Assembly (NCBI GenBank): GCA_949289575.1
Contig: CASEOG010000005.1
Coordinates: 1-64,000, forward strand
DNA from: an uncultured Spirochaetales bacterium
GTDB lineage: Bacteria; Spirochaetota; Spirochaetia; JAFGXN01
DNA: 64,000 bases
Direction of reading: 5' to 3'
A program made the position numbers and the translations under genes. Positions 8,601 to 18,263 of this stretch are shown here, piece after piece (the stretch's first letter is position 1; each line of letters opens with the position of its first letter). The notes below the pieces were generated by a model. That model did not search any database and was not told the origin of the DNA. It was given only the letters and a program-made list of their open reading frames with translations.

Positions 8601-9207
8601 TGGATTCGATCCGAAGATCCTGTGATCCCGAGAAATAGATACGGTTGACAGAAAGAGCCGAAGACGAAATGTTGGCGACACGGACCGTGTACGACTGTGA
8701 CGCTCCTTTGCTGACCGTTCCGAAATCGATCGAACAGTTAACGGGATTAACAATTCTCAATCCGGAAGAAGCAAAATCCTCGGAAGCTGTTTTTTCGAGT
8801 TTCAAAACAATCGTTTTGGTGTAAATCTCTTCCGAAGAATCGTATGAATAGGTCACCGTTACATTCACATTTTTTTCGACCGGACCGCCGACATAACGAA
8901 CGTAAAACGAAACATCGGATTTTCCGGCCGGAATGGCATACGGAAAATTAATCCCGGAATTAAATTCGGCATCGGTCGAAAAGACGATACTCTTATCATC
9001 GGCCGAAATGGCGCGAATGACAGCCGGCAGTTTTTCATGCGCATTACTGAAGAGAAAAACCCCCGATGCCGATTCATCCGACGAAAGAGAAATCCCGGCA
9101 TCGGGAATATTCTTTCGATTGTATTGCAGCAGCAGAGACTGCGACAAATCTTTCTCGGAACATCCGAGTGTCATAATCAGAATCATCCAGACAATTGCTT
9201 TTTTCAT
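5620..9207 (-). CDS. giant multidomain surface lipoprotein, last gene of the lipoprotein operon
   Basis: A 1195 aa protein. The start at 9207 has a GGAGG ribosome binding site 7 nt upstream. The signal MKKAIVWMILIMTLGC has its lipobox Cys at 16. The N-terminal half (about 140-520) carries at least three repeats of the ASH/'choice-of-anchor D' beta-sandwich type (FGTVSKGASQSYTVRVANIS; FTPDAEGVSESTMTLATNSS). Then come a module with KTPVWTFAT, an Ig-like DUF5011/HYR-type domain (DNLG-like RIADRLGNTAES) and a second such domain. The last 250 residues begin NLLQNPGFE and end with ADDFVFQA, the layout of a jelly-roll carbohydrate-binding-like domain. A surface or periplasmic adhesion or glycan-binding role is inference. 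It is paralogous in layout to the gene at 9225. Confidence 0.85.
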   Translation of the reverse strand: MKKAIVWMILIMTLGCSEKDLSQSLLLQYNRKNIPDAGISLSSDESASGVFLFSNAHEKLPAVIRAISADDKSIVFSTDAEFNSGINFPYAIPAGKSDVSFYVRYVGGPVEKNVNVTVTYSYDSSEEIYTKTIVLKLEKTASEDFASSGLRIVNPVNCSIDFGTVSKGASQSYTVRVANISSSALSVNRIYFSGSQDLRIESNGTFTYQLLNERLELNETKEYKIYFTPSASKALDAAELIFDMGSGKTETVYLNGHGVVSESPILSVYKDGTLLSNGASLSFPLTTIGNTSEIVLNLRNESTGRLEISKIALSNSAVFSVDQSVLSLAGNATFSLPIRFTPDAEGVSESTMTLATNSSDPDNRVFRLLLSGTVLNVDTPTLVLSGAGVASSSEEGIDYTLTFPNVALNETSERTVIFSNLGSTPVTVESLSDLSSEGITVDSSALVGQPLNKGADIPLVFTFSSAAEKNVDTVLTVVSNTGGVPGSEIRIRVSAVASNVLPVLPPVITMKDAVDIGDGKKYSTAKTPVWTFATAEGSSGTGRFDVRLLQDANEILTQPNAGSEYLCGFDLSDGEYTLEVTEYDADGETAAAHYPFAVDVTPAAAPAPQIAAGIDCVMNPTTNSIYTKSSSLYWEWVSVSDAGSYKYEIFQSGNATPLLTQTTTQTNTGTVASNGDGEYIVKVWSIDRFGRESSSYGSSAVHVDQTPPVITLNGNLSVSQEVNCNTGAYSDAGVTVTDDGSGVENSSEAQLVWGGSGMCNGRKTGTYTLKYRIADRLGNTAESTQTRTIKIVDTTKPEVTVPNAFIDPGYSVVWASSQTGDALRTILATQNVNGETVSISDLSGDTVANGLTVTIQTTANTFKAGRQKIKFTVTDSAGNRSDTKFIAINIQPPGESYYGNLLQNPGFETAETDVIENYASGDVSLAKGVFYTAGGWTVKNAKVNYGEAAAQTNTAAYYANLSTSHIKLLDDSSSSFTGEVTGFALRGHYNADTWGNTYGDNWYNTADNNTPGRNPGAVVLAAAKAWSYGNAQALRVPNPRSGSMSLYFARGYNHYSPNSWNDKRNYKIGGIEADVYQDVTVHKGIHYQASGWVFFEQRGPAQYAGTASLLYRKNGEESGEKSFAVNRGSWSSVTLDKVIVPANNGDPATQSWGLLLRKRLKKAGSGNYEEHCAMLADDFVFQAVGYETQPSFDSQ

Positions 9208-9224
9208 ATATCCGCCTCCTTTTT

Positions 9225-12200
9225 TCATTTTACATACTCCATCCGGAAATCATCAATCAGAACCGCATGCCAGCTGTCGGTCACGCCCTGATTGTTAATA
9301 AAAATTCCCAACGAAACGGATCCTCCTGCCGGTGCCGTAAATTCAAGCTCGAGGGTCTGCCAGTCATTGTTGGCGGACGACCCGTTGTTTTTGGTCGTTG
9401 CATTTGCGGAATTGCTGACATACGCCTCGAAATTACCGGGACAGAAGCCGTCACCGGAAGTTTCCACAAGAGTTGTCTTCATGCTAGCGTTGTGAACCTG
9501 CAGCTGCACCCGATTCGGATACCAGCTGTTGGTATGCGGAGAATAATTCCGGGCCCGAACCGTGACCCGGTATTTCTGCCCTTCAATCACCGGTACTTTC
9601 TGGAACAGGGCCGAAAGGGCTCCGACGGTATCGGTTGTTCCGTTGGATGTATGAACCAGATAATTCAAATCACAAAACTTGAGGTACGCATTATTGCCTT
9701 CCAGCTGTGCGGGGCCGCCCGTCGGCTCGCTGATATTGCTACTCGAAGGATTTCCTTTAATAATCCGAATGTACGGTTCGTTACTCGAAGACTGGATATT
9801 CATTTCCTCCGTGAGCGGTTTATCGGAATTATAAGTGGTACTCAAATCCCAATTGTAGGACGCAATATTGAGTGCTCCCGTGCTCCGCACACGCGGAATG
9901 GTGCGGACAAGCCAGTCGGAATAAGAACTGGTCTCGAAACTCGGATTTTTCAGTCCGATTTGCGGGTAAACAGTCAGATTTTGCGTCAGTGTGACCGCTT
10001 CGTCGGTTCCGTCTGCTTTCCGGAATGATGCCGTTACGGTAAAGGGCTTCTCTTCCCGTACCGAAGCATCCTGCGCATAAGGAATCACCAGCGATGCCCG
10101 CCGTGAAGACGACGATGCCAAATCGGTAAATTCGGTTCCCTCGATCGAATACTGAAACGTCAGCTGCGGATAATCGGTACCGAGCCACTGCGACATATAC
10201 GATCCGCTTTCCGTCGGTAAAAGAGACTCTTTCTTTAAATCAAGTCCGATCCCGTCCGCCAAAATCGGGAAATCGACAGAGTCGTAATTATTTTTTCCGG
10301 TAATCGTGATTTGGGCCGTCGAAAGATTCAAAACAGCAAACTGCCGTTCCACCGTAACGGAATTATCCAAAAGATCCGTGACAGTATAAGTGGCTTTGTA
10401 AATTCCCTCGGTGAAAGCGGATATCAAATCATAACTGACCGTACATTTCAGATCTCCGTTTGAAAAGTTATTGTCCGAATACTCAAGTCCCGGATCAAAA
10501 TCCTGAATTTGGAGTGTCGAATTGTACAATACGGGCATAATGACAATAGGTGTTGCCGCACTCTCATGCTGTTTTTTCAGCGTCACTTTCGGGGCAACCG
10601 TATCAATCAGAAGAAAACTTTGGGCAATTTCCCCTTCCCGACCGTACGCATCGACGGAGCGGACTTCGAAAACATATTCACCGGAAGAGAGTGACACATT
10701 GCCGCGGGAAAAGGTATTCGACGCCTGACCGGTCCATTCGACACCGTCGGCACCGGCCGATGCCGAATAGAGTCGGCATTGATAGGAAACAACGGCATCG
10801 GAATCCGCCGTCCACGTCCACACCGGTTTACTGCTAGAAGAAAGAATCCGTCCTTTCAGTGATTCCGTTTTTCCGGTGTCGGGATAAACCGAATGAGGCG
10901 ATGTGATCGTGATGACGGGAGGTGCGGGCTGCTCCCGGGAAACAATCAGATTAAGCCGGACACTGTTCGAAGACTGATCGGAGGCATCTTTTTCGGTTAC
11001 AATCAGCTGATAGGTTCCCGAAGGAAGAGCGGATCCGTCTTCGCTTTGTAAATTCAATACGGCGGAAGTCTCCTCTCCCTTTTCGACAGTCGACCGATAC
11101 AAAGCTGACCATGTCTGACTGACAAACTGCTGCACTTCGTATTCGAACTTTCCGACTCCCGAAGAACCCAACGGCGTGGAAAGAGTAAATTGCGGATCGC
11201 CCGTTTCTTCACCGAAAAACGAAGGACCGGTCACGACAGGCGGCAAAAGTTCGCGTGAATCGTCGCAAAGACCGGACAGGTAAAACGTAAAGGTCTCGGC
11301 ACTGCTGTCGTTTGAAGAAATCACAATTTTGGCGGAGTAACTGCCTTTCTGTTTTCCCGAAACATTAAAGACTCCGTAAATTGTGAGGTCTTTCCCGCTT
11401 TCCAAAACTTTTTGGTTAATTTCTCCGTCTTTCAGCGAAAAAGCTTCTCCTTCCGTATTTTCGCAGGTAACGGAATAGAGACGTAACGATGCCGTTCCCG
11501 TACTCTTCAGAAGAATCGGCAATTCGACAGCCTCATCCTCGGGAGTCAGCTGCGGGAACGAAATCAAATCACCGTCGGATAACAAACTGTCCTCAAAAAG
11601 AACCTGCAATCGCGGCATATTGTTCTGAAGAACCGAACCGGACAACGTAAAATTTAAGTTCGGCTGATCAACGGAATTGGACCGGACAGTCATTTGAGAC
11701 GAAATATTGCCGATTCGTGTCGGATGAAAATAAATTTTAAAATCGAAAGAGGCTCCCGCATTCAGCAGAACCGGCAGCGAATAGGTTTCCGCAAAACGGA
11801 AATCCTGTGATCCCGAAGAAAATTCCAAACCGGAAATACGCAACGGATTGGAACCTTTGTTCGTCACCCGAAATGTTTCCGGAGTTCCTTTTGTGTTAAC
11901 CGCGACTTCGGAAAAACGGTAAACAGATCCCTCCGTTATTGACTCTCCACCGGCCGTCAGAACGAGAAGAGGCTCGTTGGAAACAATCGGAGAACCTTCC
12001 GCATTAAACGAAAAGGATCCTGTTCCTGTTGTCACGGTTACCGGTTCCACAATCAGACCGGAAGAAAGCAGATCGTGCGAGCGAAATTCAATCGGGATTT
12101 TGATTTGCGCACCGGGAGCGACCGAAACCGGTAATTCGAAAGAACTTCCCGGATAATAAGGATCGTTTGCGGAAACGGCCGTTACAGTTACCGTTTCCGA

Positions 12201-12740
12201 TGTTATATTTGAAAAAGAGACTTCCTTAACAGCCGTCAGGCCGCGAATGACATCTCCGAAACGCAATGTCGTCATATTCCCCGCAAAAATCAGGCCGCTG
12301 TTCCCCATTCCCTGTGCCAGAGAACTGATTTGGGCTTTTACGGGAAACGAAATCACCGCAGCCGGAGTTTTCCCGTCGGCAGCAGCGAAAGAACAGGTCA
12401 CCGTGCAGGAAAGCTCTCCGACAGATGCCGGAAGATACTGCAGGACAAAGGAAAATTTTTCTCCGGGTTCCATTTCGAACGGAAATACGATATCATTCAG
12501 ACCGACTGATTTGATCTTAAAGTCGGCCGAAGATGATTTTATCGAACTGACAACCACCGTCTGTCCCGAAGGGTTTGTCAAATTCAAAGCAATCATCTTT
12601 TTGTCGACCGAAAACTCGGAAAAATCGATTCCGTTTTCCGAGAGTGCCGCATTCCGGTACTCGAAAGAAAGCGTCGGTTGTTCGCCCGGACATGAAGCAA
12701 AAAGGAATATAACAGACAAAATCAAAAGTAATTTTTTCAT
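9225..12740 (-). CDS. giant multidomain surface lipoprotein, paralogue of the next gene
   Basis: A 1171 aa protein. The ATG at 12740 has GGAGGCGG 4 nt upstream. The signal MKKLLLILSVIFLFASC puts the lipid-attachment Cys at 17. The layout mirrors the 1195 aa protein: ASH-like beta-sandwich repeats (LRFGDVIRGLTAVKEVSFSN; FRVTNKGSNPLRISGLEF; IYFHPTRIGNISSQMTVRSN), a module with SKPVWTWTA, Ig-like segments (KATYTVTDLLDNSVT), then a C-terminal region starting LKNPSFETSSYSDW and ending VLIDDFRMEY, typical of a carbohydrate-binding-like jelly roll. It is spaced 17 bp from the downstream gene and 11 bp from the upstream one. No enzymatic motif is seen. Confidence 0.85.
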   Translation of the reverse strand: MKKLLLILSVIFLFASCPGEQPTLSFEYRNAALSENGIDFSEFSVDKKMIALNLTNPSGQTVVVSSIKSSSADFKIKSVGLNDIVFPFEMEPGEKFSFVLQYLPASVGELSCTVTCSFAAADGKTPAAVISFPVKAQISSLAQGMGNSGLIFAGNMTTLRFGDVIRGLTAVKEVSFSNITSETVTVTAVSANDPYYPGSSFELPVSVAPGAQIKIPIEFRSHDLLSSGLIVEPVTVTTGTGSFSFNAEGSPIVSNEPLLVLTAGGESITEGSVYRFSEVAVNTKGTPETFRVTNKGSNPLRISGLEFSSGSQDFRFAETYSLPVLLNAGASFDFKIYFHPTRIGNISSQMTVRSNSVDQPNLNFTLSGSVLQNNMPRLQVLFEDSLLSDGDLISFPQLTPEDEAVELPILLKSTGTASLRLYSVTCENTEGEAFSLKDGEINQKVLESGKDLTIYGVFNVSGKQKGSYSAKIVISSNDSSAETFTFYLSGLCDDSRELLPPVVTGPSFFGEETGDPQFTLSTPLGSSGVGKFEYEVQQFVSQTWSALYRSTVEKGEETSAVLNLQSEDGSALPSGTYQLIVTEKDASDQSSNSVRLNLIVSREQPAPPVITITSPHSVYPDTGKTESLKGRILSSSSKPVWTWTADSDAVVSYQCRLYSASAGADGVEWTGQASNTFSRGNVSLSSGEYVFEVRSVDAYGREGEIAQSFLLIDTVAPKVTLKKQHESAATPIVIMPVLYNSTLQIQDFDPGLEYSDNNFSNGDLKCTVSYDLISAFTEGIYKATYTVTDLLDNSVTVERQFAVLNLSTAQITITGKNNYDSVDFPILADGIGLDLKKESLLPTESGSYMSQWLGTDYPQLTFQYSIEGTEFTDLASSSSRRASLVIPYAQDASVREEKPFTVTASFRKADGTDEAVTLTQNLTVYPQIGLKNPSFETSSYSDWLVRTIPRVRSTGALNIASYNWDLSTTYNSDKPLTEEMNIQSSSNEPYIRIIKGNPSSSNISEPTGGPAQLEGNNAYLKFCDLNYLVHTSNGTTDTVGALSALFQKVPVIEGQKYRVTVRARNYSPHTNSWYPNRVQLQVHNASMKTTLVETSGDGFCPGNFEAYVSNSANATTKNNGSSANNDWQTLELEFTAPAGGSVSLGIFINNQGVTDSWHAVLIDDFRMEYVK

Positions 12741-12751
12741 GCACCGCCTCC

Positions 12752-14968
12752 TCAATATTTTACCGGAATAATCCGGACATTATCAAACCATGTCGAAGTT
12801 CCGTTTCTATCGGCGCCCGATCCGATGTCTGTTTTTGTGAAGATTAAATCTATATAGCCGTCTTGAGAAGGAGTAAACTCTAATTCAATGAGATTCCATG
12901 TGTTTTGCCGATTTAAACCTCTCGTTGAAACATAGCGTGAAATCTGAGTCCCGTTATTCACATTCTGAACCGATCCATCCGCCTTATATGTTTTTCCTGT
13001 CAATCTTAACGACGGTGAAGCATCGGATCGGGAAATAACAAATTCGATATCCTGAGAAGAAGCATCAATCTGATACATAAAATCGACATTCAGTTTATAC
13101 GTGACATCGGCATAAACAAAAATTTTCTTTTGGGTAATCGCGCCCATCGTCCGCGTGTAATAATGAGCCGCATTTAATATAATAGCCCCGATAATCGGAT
13201 CCTTCTCTTCTTCGGCCGTTCTGATAACGCCGCACAGAAACGCGGAACTGTATCCGACGGATCCTTTCGATGCCGATGCTTCGGCAAAATTGACCGACGC
13301 AAAACGGTCGCTGTAGGCGTAAGGTCCGACACCGGTGTAAACCTCACCCCACTGGGAATAAGTTCCCGCAACTTTATACGCACGAACATTTTCGAACTGC
13401 CATCCGATAATTTGATTTGTATCTTTATCAAGCTCTCCGATAGCGGGTGAATAATCTTCGAAACTGTAATTTTGAACAACCGGTTGCGGCGGCGGCAGAA
13501 TCCGGACAATTCGGGTGAACCTGTAAGAACGGTTTCCTGCCGTATCCTCACCGTAGTAGACCGTTTCGTAAGTACCGGGAATTCTCGTATCAATCTGATC
13601 GGTAGCTGTTTTCTGTACTTTCAGGACATCACGGGCAGCCGATTCGTCAACGGCAATGACACCGGAAATAATCAGACTTTTCGGCGAATTGTAAGGAATC
13701 TCCTGAATCTCGACAAGATCCGATGTCAAAACCAAATCTTCCCAGACTGTTTCCGTCTGAGGCTCTGCCCCTTCTTCTTCGGGATCGGTTTGTGTCTTTT
13801 TCGGTAAAGTCACTGTCAGAACAGGCGGAGTCACATCATAAACTTCGATATAACGCTCGGCAGAGGCACTGTTTCCCGAATTATCGGTAGCTGTGTAGAC
13901 AATTTTGTATAATCCGATATCTTTAAGAATATTTTTCAAATCATCTTCGGACACAAGTTCTTCGACTGTCGGATTGTCGATATTATCGATTTTATAAACC
14001 GAAACGAATTTGCTGACTTCGGAAGTGTCGTCCGTGGCCTCGAATTCGGATAAAAGCCCCTTCGAATCGGTGAAATCACGCTTACTGTCCGCCGCAAATG
14101 TTTCATACGGTTCTTTCACAAGCGTTATAACGGGAGGAACCGCATCATCGACAATAATAATATAACGCGTCACGGACACCGTCGTCTCGTCGAGAGTCAA
14201 TGTATAAGAAACGGTCTGCGGTGTAAAACTGATCTCGGTGAACCGGACACCGCTGTAATCGGGCAGGACATAAGAAGAAACATCTCCGTATTCTCTGCAG
14301 TAAGCCCTCCATCCCGGCTCGACCATTTTGATTCCGGCCAGATACTGTGTTTCGTCTTTTGCCTGACCGACCCGAAGAGGATCGGATTGCGTTTTTCCGC
14401 TTCCGGACAGTACAATCACCGGTTCTTCGGGAATGACGACCTGAACGGTTCTGACAGCCGAATGAAGAATCCCGAGAGAATCCGTAAACGAATATTTGAT
14501 TGTATAATTGCCCGGAACATCGTTTACGAAATTGGACTCGACACTGACTTGCGAAAGACAATTCGTCCCGTCGGTATCGACAGCTTCGATTCCGGGATCA
14601 TCGAACGGCTCGAGAAGATTGATAACAACAGTGCTTTCCCCTTTCATGGTCAGAGACCCCGTATCGGAGACAACATTGACCGCGCGAAATGCTTCCGCCG
14701 TTCCGCCGTTGCGTGAAGAGACCGAGTAGACAATCGAATACGATCCGGGAGTCTCCAAATCAAGACTTGATTTATCCACGCAGACACGGGATGAAATATC
14801 TCCGTCAATCGTGCTGTTGGCAACATATCCGGGTTCGATATAAGAACCACCCGTTTTAACGTAAACGACCGGTGTTCCCAGAAGAGAAATCACGATACGA
14901 TCCTCAACCGCCTGCGTGCATCCTGTAAATATAAATGCCGCAATCAGTAACCGGGTTATCTTTTTCAT
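12752..14968 (-). CDS. Ig-like (DUF5011-type) lipoprotein with C-terminal carbohydrate-binding-like domain
   Basis: A 738 aa protein. The lipobox IFTGC is at residues 13-17. At least four tandem DUF5011-like Ig domains are visible by repeated phrases: EPGYVANSTIDGDISS with IVYSVSSRNGGT; DPGIEAVDTDG with IKYSFTDSLG; a third with IVYTATDNSGNSASA; a fourth with TVYYGEDTAGNRS. The C-terminal 220 residues start NYSFEDYSP and end TWFDNVRIIPV, the bracketing motifs of CBM-like jelly rolls. The ATG overlaps the stop of the small upstream lipoprotein (ATGA) and has GGAGGTG 4 nt upstream. It is probably exported and lipid-anchored. Glycan binding is an inference. Confidence 0.85.
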   Translation of the reverse strand: MKKITRLLIAAFIFTGCTQAVEDRIVISLLGTPVVYVKTGGSYIEPGYVANSTIDGDISSRVCVDKSSLDLETPGSYSIVYSVSSRNGGTAEAFRAVNVVSDTGSLTMKGESTVVINLLEPFDDPGIEAVDTDGTNCLSQVSVESNFVNDVPGNYTIKYSFTDSLGILHSAVRTVQVVIPEEPVIVLSGSGKTQSDPLRVGQAKDETQYLAGIKMVEPGWRAYCREYGDVSSYVLPDYSGVRFTEISFTPQTVSYTLTLDETTVSVTRYIIIVDDAVPPVITLVKEPYETFAADSKRDFTDSKGLLSEFEATDDTSEVSKFVSVYKIDNIDNPTVEELVSEDDLKNILKDIGLYKIVYTATDNSGNSASAERYIEVYDVTPPVLTVTLPKKTQTDPEEEGAEPQTETVWEDLVLTSDLVEIQEIPYNSPKSLIISGVIAVDESAARDVLKVQKTATDQIDTRIPGTYETVYYGEDTAGNRSYRFTRIVRILPPPQPVVQNYSFEDYSPAIGELDKDTNQIIGWQFENVRAYKVAGTYSQWGEVYTGVGPYAYSDRFASVNFAEASASKGSVGYSSAFLCGVIRTAEEEKDPIIGAIILNAAHYYTRTMGAITQKKIFVYADVTYKLNVDFMYQIDASSQDIEFVISRSDASPSLRLTGKTYKADGSVQNVNNGTQISRYVSTRGLNRQNTWNLIELEFTPSQDGYIDLIFTKTDIGSGADRNGTSTWFDNVRIIPVKY

Positions 14969-15372
14969 TTTTCACCTCCCGTTTCACCGACTCGAGTATA
15001 AAGAGTATTCAGTTCTTCGCCTATGAGTGTCAGCGTGGTACTGTCGACAACGTAGCTGATTGTCACCGCTGCCACTTTCCTGTCTTCGGAAATAAACCGA
15101 ATCCGGGGCACGGCAACGGAATCGTGCGTGTAGCGAATTCTGACTTCATATCGGCCTTTATCGGTATCGAGGACGCTCGAACCGGCTTTCTCCTTCAGGA
15201 AACGCGTCCAGAGATAAGTGCCGTCATCATTAAAAACAATTTCTTCTCTCACAACGGAACCGTTGCTGTTCATCTGCTCCATATACCATTCTCCGACAAT
15301 ATCGGCTTTCTGCTCCTGGAAACAGGAGATCAGACAACAGACAAACAAAACCGGAAAAAACAGCTGCTTCAT
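14965..15372 (-). CDS. small lipocalin-like lipoprotein
   Basis: A 135 aa protein with signal MKQLFFPVLFVCCLISC (lipobox Cys 17). The mature part begins with a GEW motif (IVGEWYMEQMN) followed by alternating strands such as EEIVFNDDGTYLWTRF, the pattern of lipocalin-like small barrel proteins. The ATG at 15372 is preceded by GGAGGAG. The ATG at 15390 precedes this Shine-Dalgarno and lacks one of its own. It overlaps the next gene by 4 bp. The first gene of the operon (150 aa) has the same layout, suggesting an old duplication. Ligand unknown. Confidence 0.75.
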   Translation of the reverse strand: MKQLFFPVLFVCCLISCFQEQKADIVGEWYMEQMNSNGSVVREEIVFNDDGTYLWTRFLKEKAGSSVLDTDKGRYEVRIRYTHDSVAVPRIRFISEDRKVAAVTISYVVDSTTLTLIGEELNTLYTRVGETGGEK

Positions 15373-15389
15373 TTCTTTCTCTCCTCCCA

Positions 15390-18254
15390 TTAATATTGAT
15401 AACCGTAATACATTTCCGGATACCTTTCCTTCGCAAAATCGGCATTAACGGGAATCGGACGATACTTCAAATTAATCCGTGTAAAACACATCGAGTTGGT
15501 ATCTCCTTCAAACGGGAAGGTCTCTCCTCCGGCATCAAAAGCCTCTCGTCCGAGAGCCTGTCCGTTTTTTAAAAGATTGGATTTGCCGACATTTGTGGAC
15601 TCATAATAAGGAATGATCTTATCCGGTCTAAAAGAAGCCGAGCCGACTCCGTTATAAGTCACATTCACGTATCCGTTATTATCCCACAATCCCCACTGGT
15701 AGTTGTAGTCACGGACTCCGATCTGCATTTTACAGTTGCCGCTATACATCGGCGTTGTAAAAGAAAATTCAAAGGTAACTGTCTGCCGTTTGTTGCTGTC
15801 AAGTCCTGCCGTTAAAGCAATTTCTTTATCGGTTTTGATGGTAAATCCTTTCCAGTCGGAATATCCGTTCTGAATACCGCCGCGACCTGTTCCCGACAAA
15901 CCGTTAACCTGAACGGTCAGATAAGCGGCCGCTTTGCTTTTGGAGTTTTCTCCGTAAACTTTCTGATCGGCTCCCATCAGGTAGGAAATCGTTTTGGTCC
16001 ATGCGTACCGGGGAATCATAATGATAGAAAGACGGTTAAGTGCCGTATCTTTCATCCAGTTTGCCAAATGAGCAAATTCCAAATCGGTCAAAGCGGGCCA
16101 GCCGACAGCCTCTTTATGCTGAGGACTCCACTCCGGATCCCCTTTTCTTTCGATTGATACAACATATTCGATTTTAACCGCCCGCTCCATATCAAACGAT
16201 TTTTGCCGTTTGATATCTTTCCACGCTTCGGTGTCCCATGCCGAATAATCCCATGTATGCCGCCGATATCCGTCGGATGCGGACGAATCGGGGATCGGAT
16301 TTCCGTCACGGAAATCGTGCATCGGATCGTCAAACACAAACTGCTTGGACGATGTATTGAAATATTTGTTCAAATCGTAGATCTCCACCGCTTCGATATG
16401 CGGCTGTCCCTTTTTCTCAAACGAAACACCGCCGATCGATTTTCGCGGTTCGGCCAGCGGATAGACGCCTGTTTCGTCACCGTAGCGGCAAATCCGTTTC
16501 AGAGTGAAATTCAGACGGGAAAGATTTTTAATTTCGGCATCGGAAATATTGATTTTTCCGGTAACGCGAACCGATCCGCGATAATTTTTATCTCCCTGAG
16601 TCGCCGAAACCGAAATGATTTCGGGAACCGGAATCGTGTAATCGCTGTTCGGAGCCGAGAAACCGCTCCAGCCGATTTTGCTGCTTCCGAGCTGCGATTC
16701 TTTCATTATTTCTTCAAGAGTCGGTCCCCCTTCGTACAATTCAACCGATTTCAGATCTTCGGGAAGCGCGAATGACCAACCATCAGCAAAAATCGAGTTC
16801 TCTTTCGGCAGGAAATCGATCCCGTTAAACGAACCGACGGGGACAACTCTGTAGAACATTTCCTCCTGTTCCAGGTTGGCTCCGGATTCTTTATCCAGCC
16901 AGGAAGTCACATTTCCTTCCGCTTCAAAGGCAAAGGTCCATTCATTCGCTTGAATCGAACTTCCGGCTACCGATCCGGGAGACTTGACGGGACCGTAACG
17001 GAAAACATAATAGGAAGAAGCGCCCGACACGGGTGCCCATTCGACCTTAAATCCCTCCCGGCTGACCAGAACGGAAATATTTTCGTCTTCGAAATTGCGA
17101 ATTCCGTATCCGTAAGAGGCGGTCCGCTCCGCAGTCGATTCGAAGGCACTGGAACGGCCGATACCGATGCTGTTTTTGGCGGCAACTCTGTAATAAAATG
17201 AAGAACCGTTGCCGACAGCCGGATCGCCGTCATAATAGGTCACGGTATCCGCACCGGTAATGAGAGAATCCTTAATATTCGGAATTTCGGTTCCCATCGT
17301 ATTCCCGGCAGCAATATCGTCTTCCGTTATCCGGTAAAGCAAATACGAATCACAGTTAACGCTTTTCCATGTAATGCGAATTTTATCCTGAATCAGACCC
17401 TTTGTAACATTCAGAATAGCCGGCTGCGGGGGAACACCGACTGCCAGCAGAGCACCCCGGGCCGCATAGCTGGGACGGCTTTTGGTATCGGCATCTTTGT
17501 GGGCATACAAGCGGTAAAAATAATCGTACTGGGGAATCAATTCGCCGCCGTCCGATGTCGAAAAATCGTGATAAACAAACTGCTGTGTTACATCATCAAA
17601 CGAGGACTCGGTAATCGGGTTCCCGATACGGGTATACGCTTTGTCACTGAGCGGAGCATCACCTCCGGTCTCGACACGGGCCCGTTCGAGAGTGTAATAC
17701 AAAGCCCCGTCGACGGGGTTCCACCTCAACTCGACATAATCGGATCTGTCGCGCAAGGTAGCGGAAAAATAAGAAGGTCCTTTGACCAGATACCCCTGTG
17801 CGGCCACACTCAAATCTCCGGCAAGGTCATAAGCGTCGGAATAAGCTCTGACCCGGTAATAATAGACCGCTTCCGTATCCAGACCGTCGGAATCGAGATA
17901 CTGTGTATAAATATTCGAATACAGAGGCTGTGTATTCAGAAGAACATAATTCACATTATCGACGGAACGGTAAATATAATAGAGTGCCGTTTTGTTGCCG
18001 TAAACAACAGGCTTCCATGTAATTTCGATTCTGTCTTCGTAATCTCCTTTCGAAGCCGTCACTCCGATAGGAGCCGGAATCTGGGGCGATACGGTCAGCT
18101 CCAGATCATTTTCGATAACCAGTGAAGAATCTGCCTCGGGCTCCTTCGCCTCGCCGACGGGAACCGCATTGTAATTCAATGTCTTACCGATCAGACTATT
18201 TTGAGCACATGAGACAAACATTATAAAAGACAAAAACAGTACAATTCGTTTCAC
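15390..18254 (-). CDS. large fibronectin-type-III surface lipoprotein
   Basis: A 954 aa protein with a GTG start at 18254 and GGAGG 5 nt upstream. The signal MKRIVLFLSFIMFVSC has its Cys at 16. The first half contains several FN3-like units, marked by phrases such as RIEITWKPVVYGNKTALYYI, VELRWNPVDGALYYTLERA and KVEWAPVSGASSYYVFRYG. The second half is a long unrecognised beta-rich region ending in a Tyr-rich tail (YPEMYYGYQY). No catalytic motif is seen. It probably pairs functionally with the 548 aa FN3 lipoprotein just upstream (9 bp away). Binding to a host or environmental polymer is inference. Confidence 0.85.
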   Translation of the reverse strand: MKRIVLFLSFIMFVSCAQNSLIGKTLNYNAVPVGEAKEPEADSSLVIENDLELTVSPQIPAPIGVTASKGDYEDRIEITWKPVVYGNKTALYYIYRSVDNVNYVLLNTQPLYSNIYTQYLDSDGLDTEAVYYYRVRAYSDAYDLAGDLSVAAQGYLVKGPSYFSATLRDRSDYVELRWNPVDGALYYTLERARVETGGDAPLSDKAYTRIGNPITESSFDDVTQQFVYHDFSTSDGGELIPQYDYFYRLYAHKDADTKSRPSYAARGALLAVGVPPQPAILNVTKGLIQDKIRITWKSVNCDSYLLYRITEDDIAAGNTMGTEIPNIKDSLITGADTVTYYDGDPAVGNGSSFYYRVAAKNSIGIGRSSAFESTAERTASYGYGIRNFEDENISVLVSREGFKVEWAPVSGASSYYVFRYGPVKSPGSVAGSSIQANEWTFAFEAEGNVTSWLDKESGANLEQEEMFYRVVPVGSFNGIDFLPKENSIFADGWSFALPEDLKSVELYEGGPTLEEIMKESQLGSSKIGWSGFSAPNSDYTIPVPEIISVSATQGDKNYRGSVRVTGKINISDAEIKNLSRLNFTLKRICRYGDETGVYPLAEPRKSIGGVSFEKKGQPHIEAVEIYDLNKYFNTSSKQFVFDDPMHDFRDGNPIPDSSASDGYRRHTWDYSAWDTEAWKDIKRQKSFDMERAVKIEYVVSIERKGDPEWSPQHKEAVGWPALTDLEFAHLANWMKDTALNRLSIIMIPRYAWTKTISYLMGADQKVYGENSKSKAAAYLTVQVNGLSGTGRGGIQNGYSDWKGFTIKTDKEIALTAGLDSNKRQTVTFEFSFTTPMYSGNCKMQIGVRDYNYQWGLWDNNGYVNVTYNGVGSASFRPDKIIPYYESTNVGKSNLLKNGQALGREAFDAGGETFPFEGDTNSMCFTRINLKYRPIPVNADFAKERYPEMYYGYQY

Positions 18255-18263
18255 AAAGACCTC

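Noticed and set aside
5886-18125. Many plus-strand ORFs opposite the lipoprotein operon (up to 312 codons)
   Set aside because: All lie opposite complete lipoprotein genes with signal peptides and RBSs, lack starts with RBS, and have no domain pattern.
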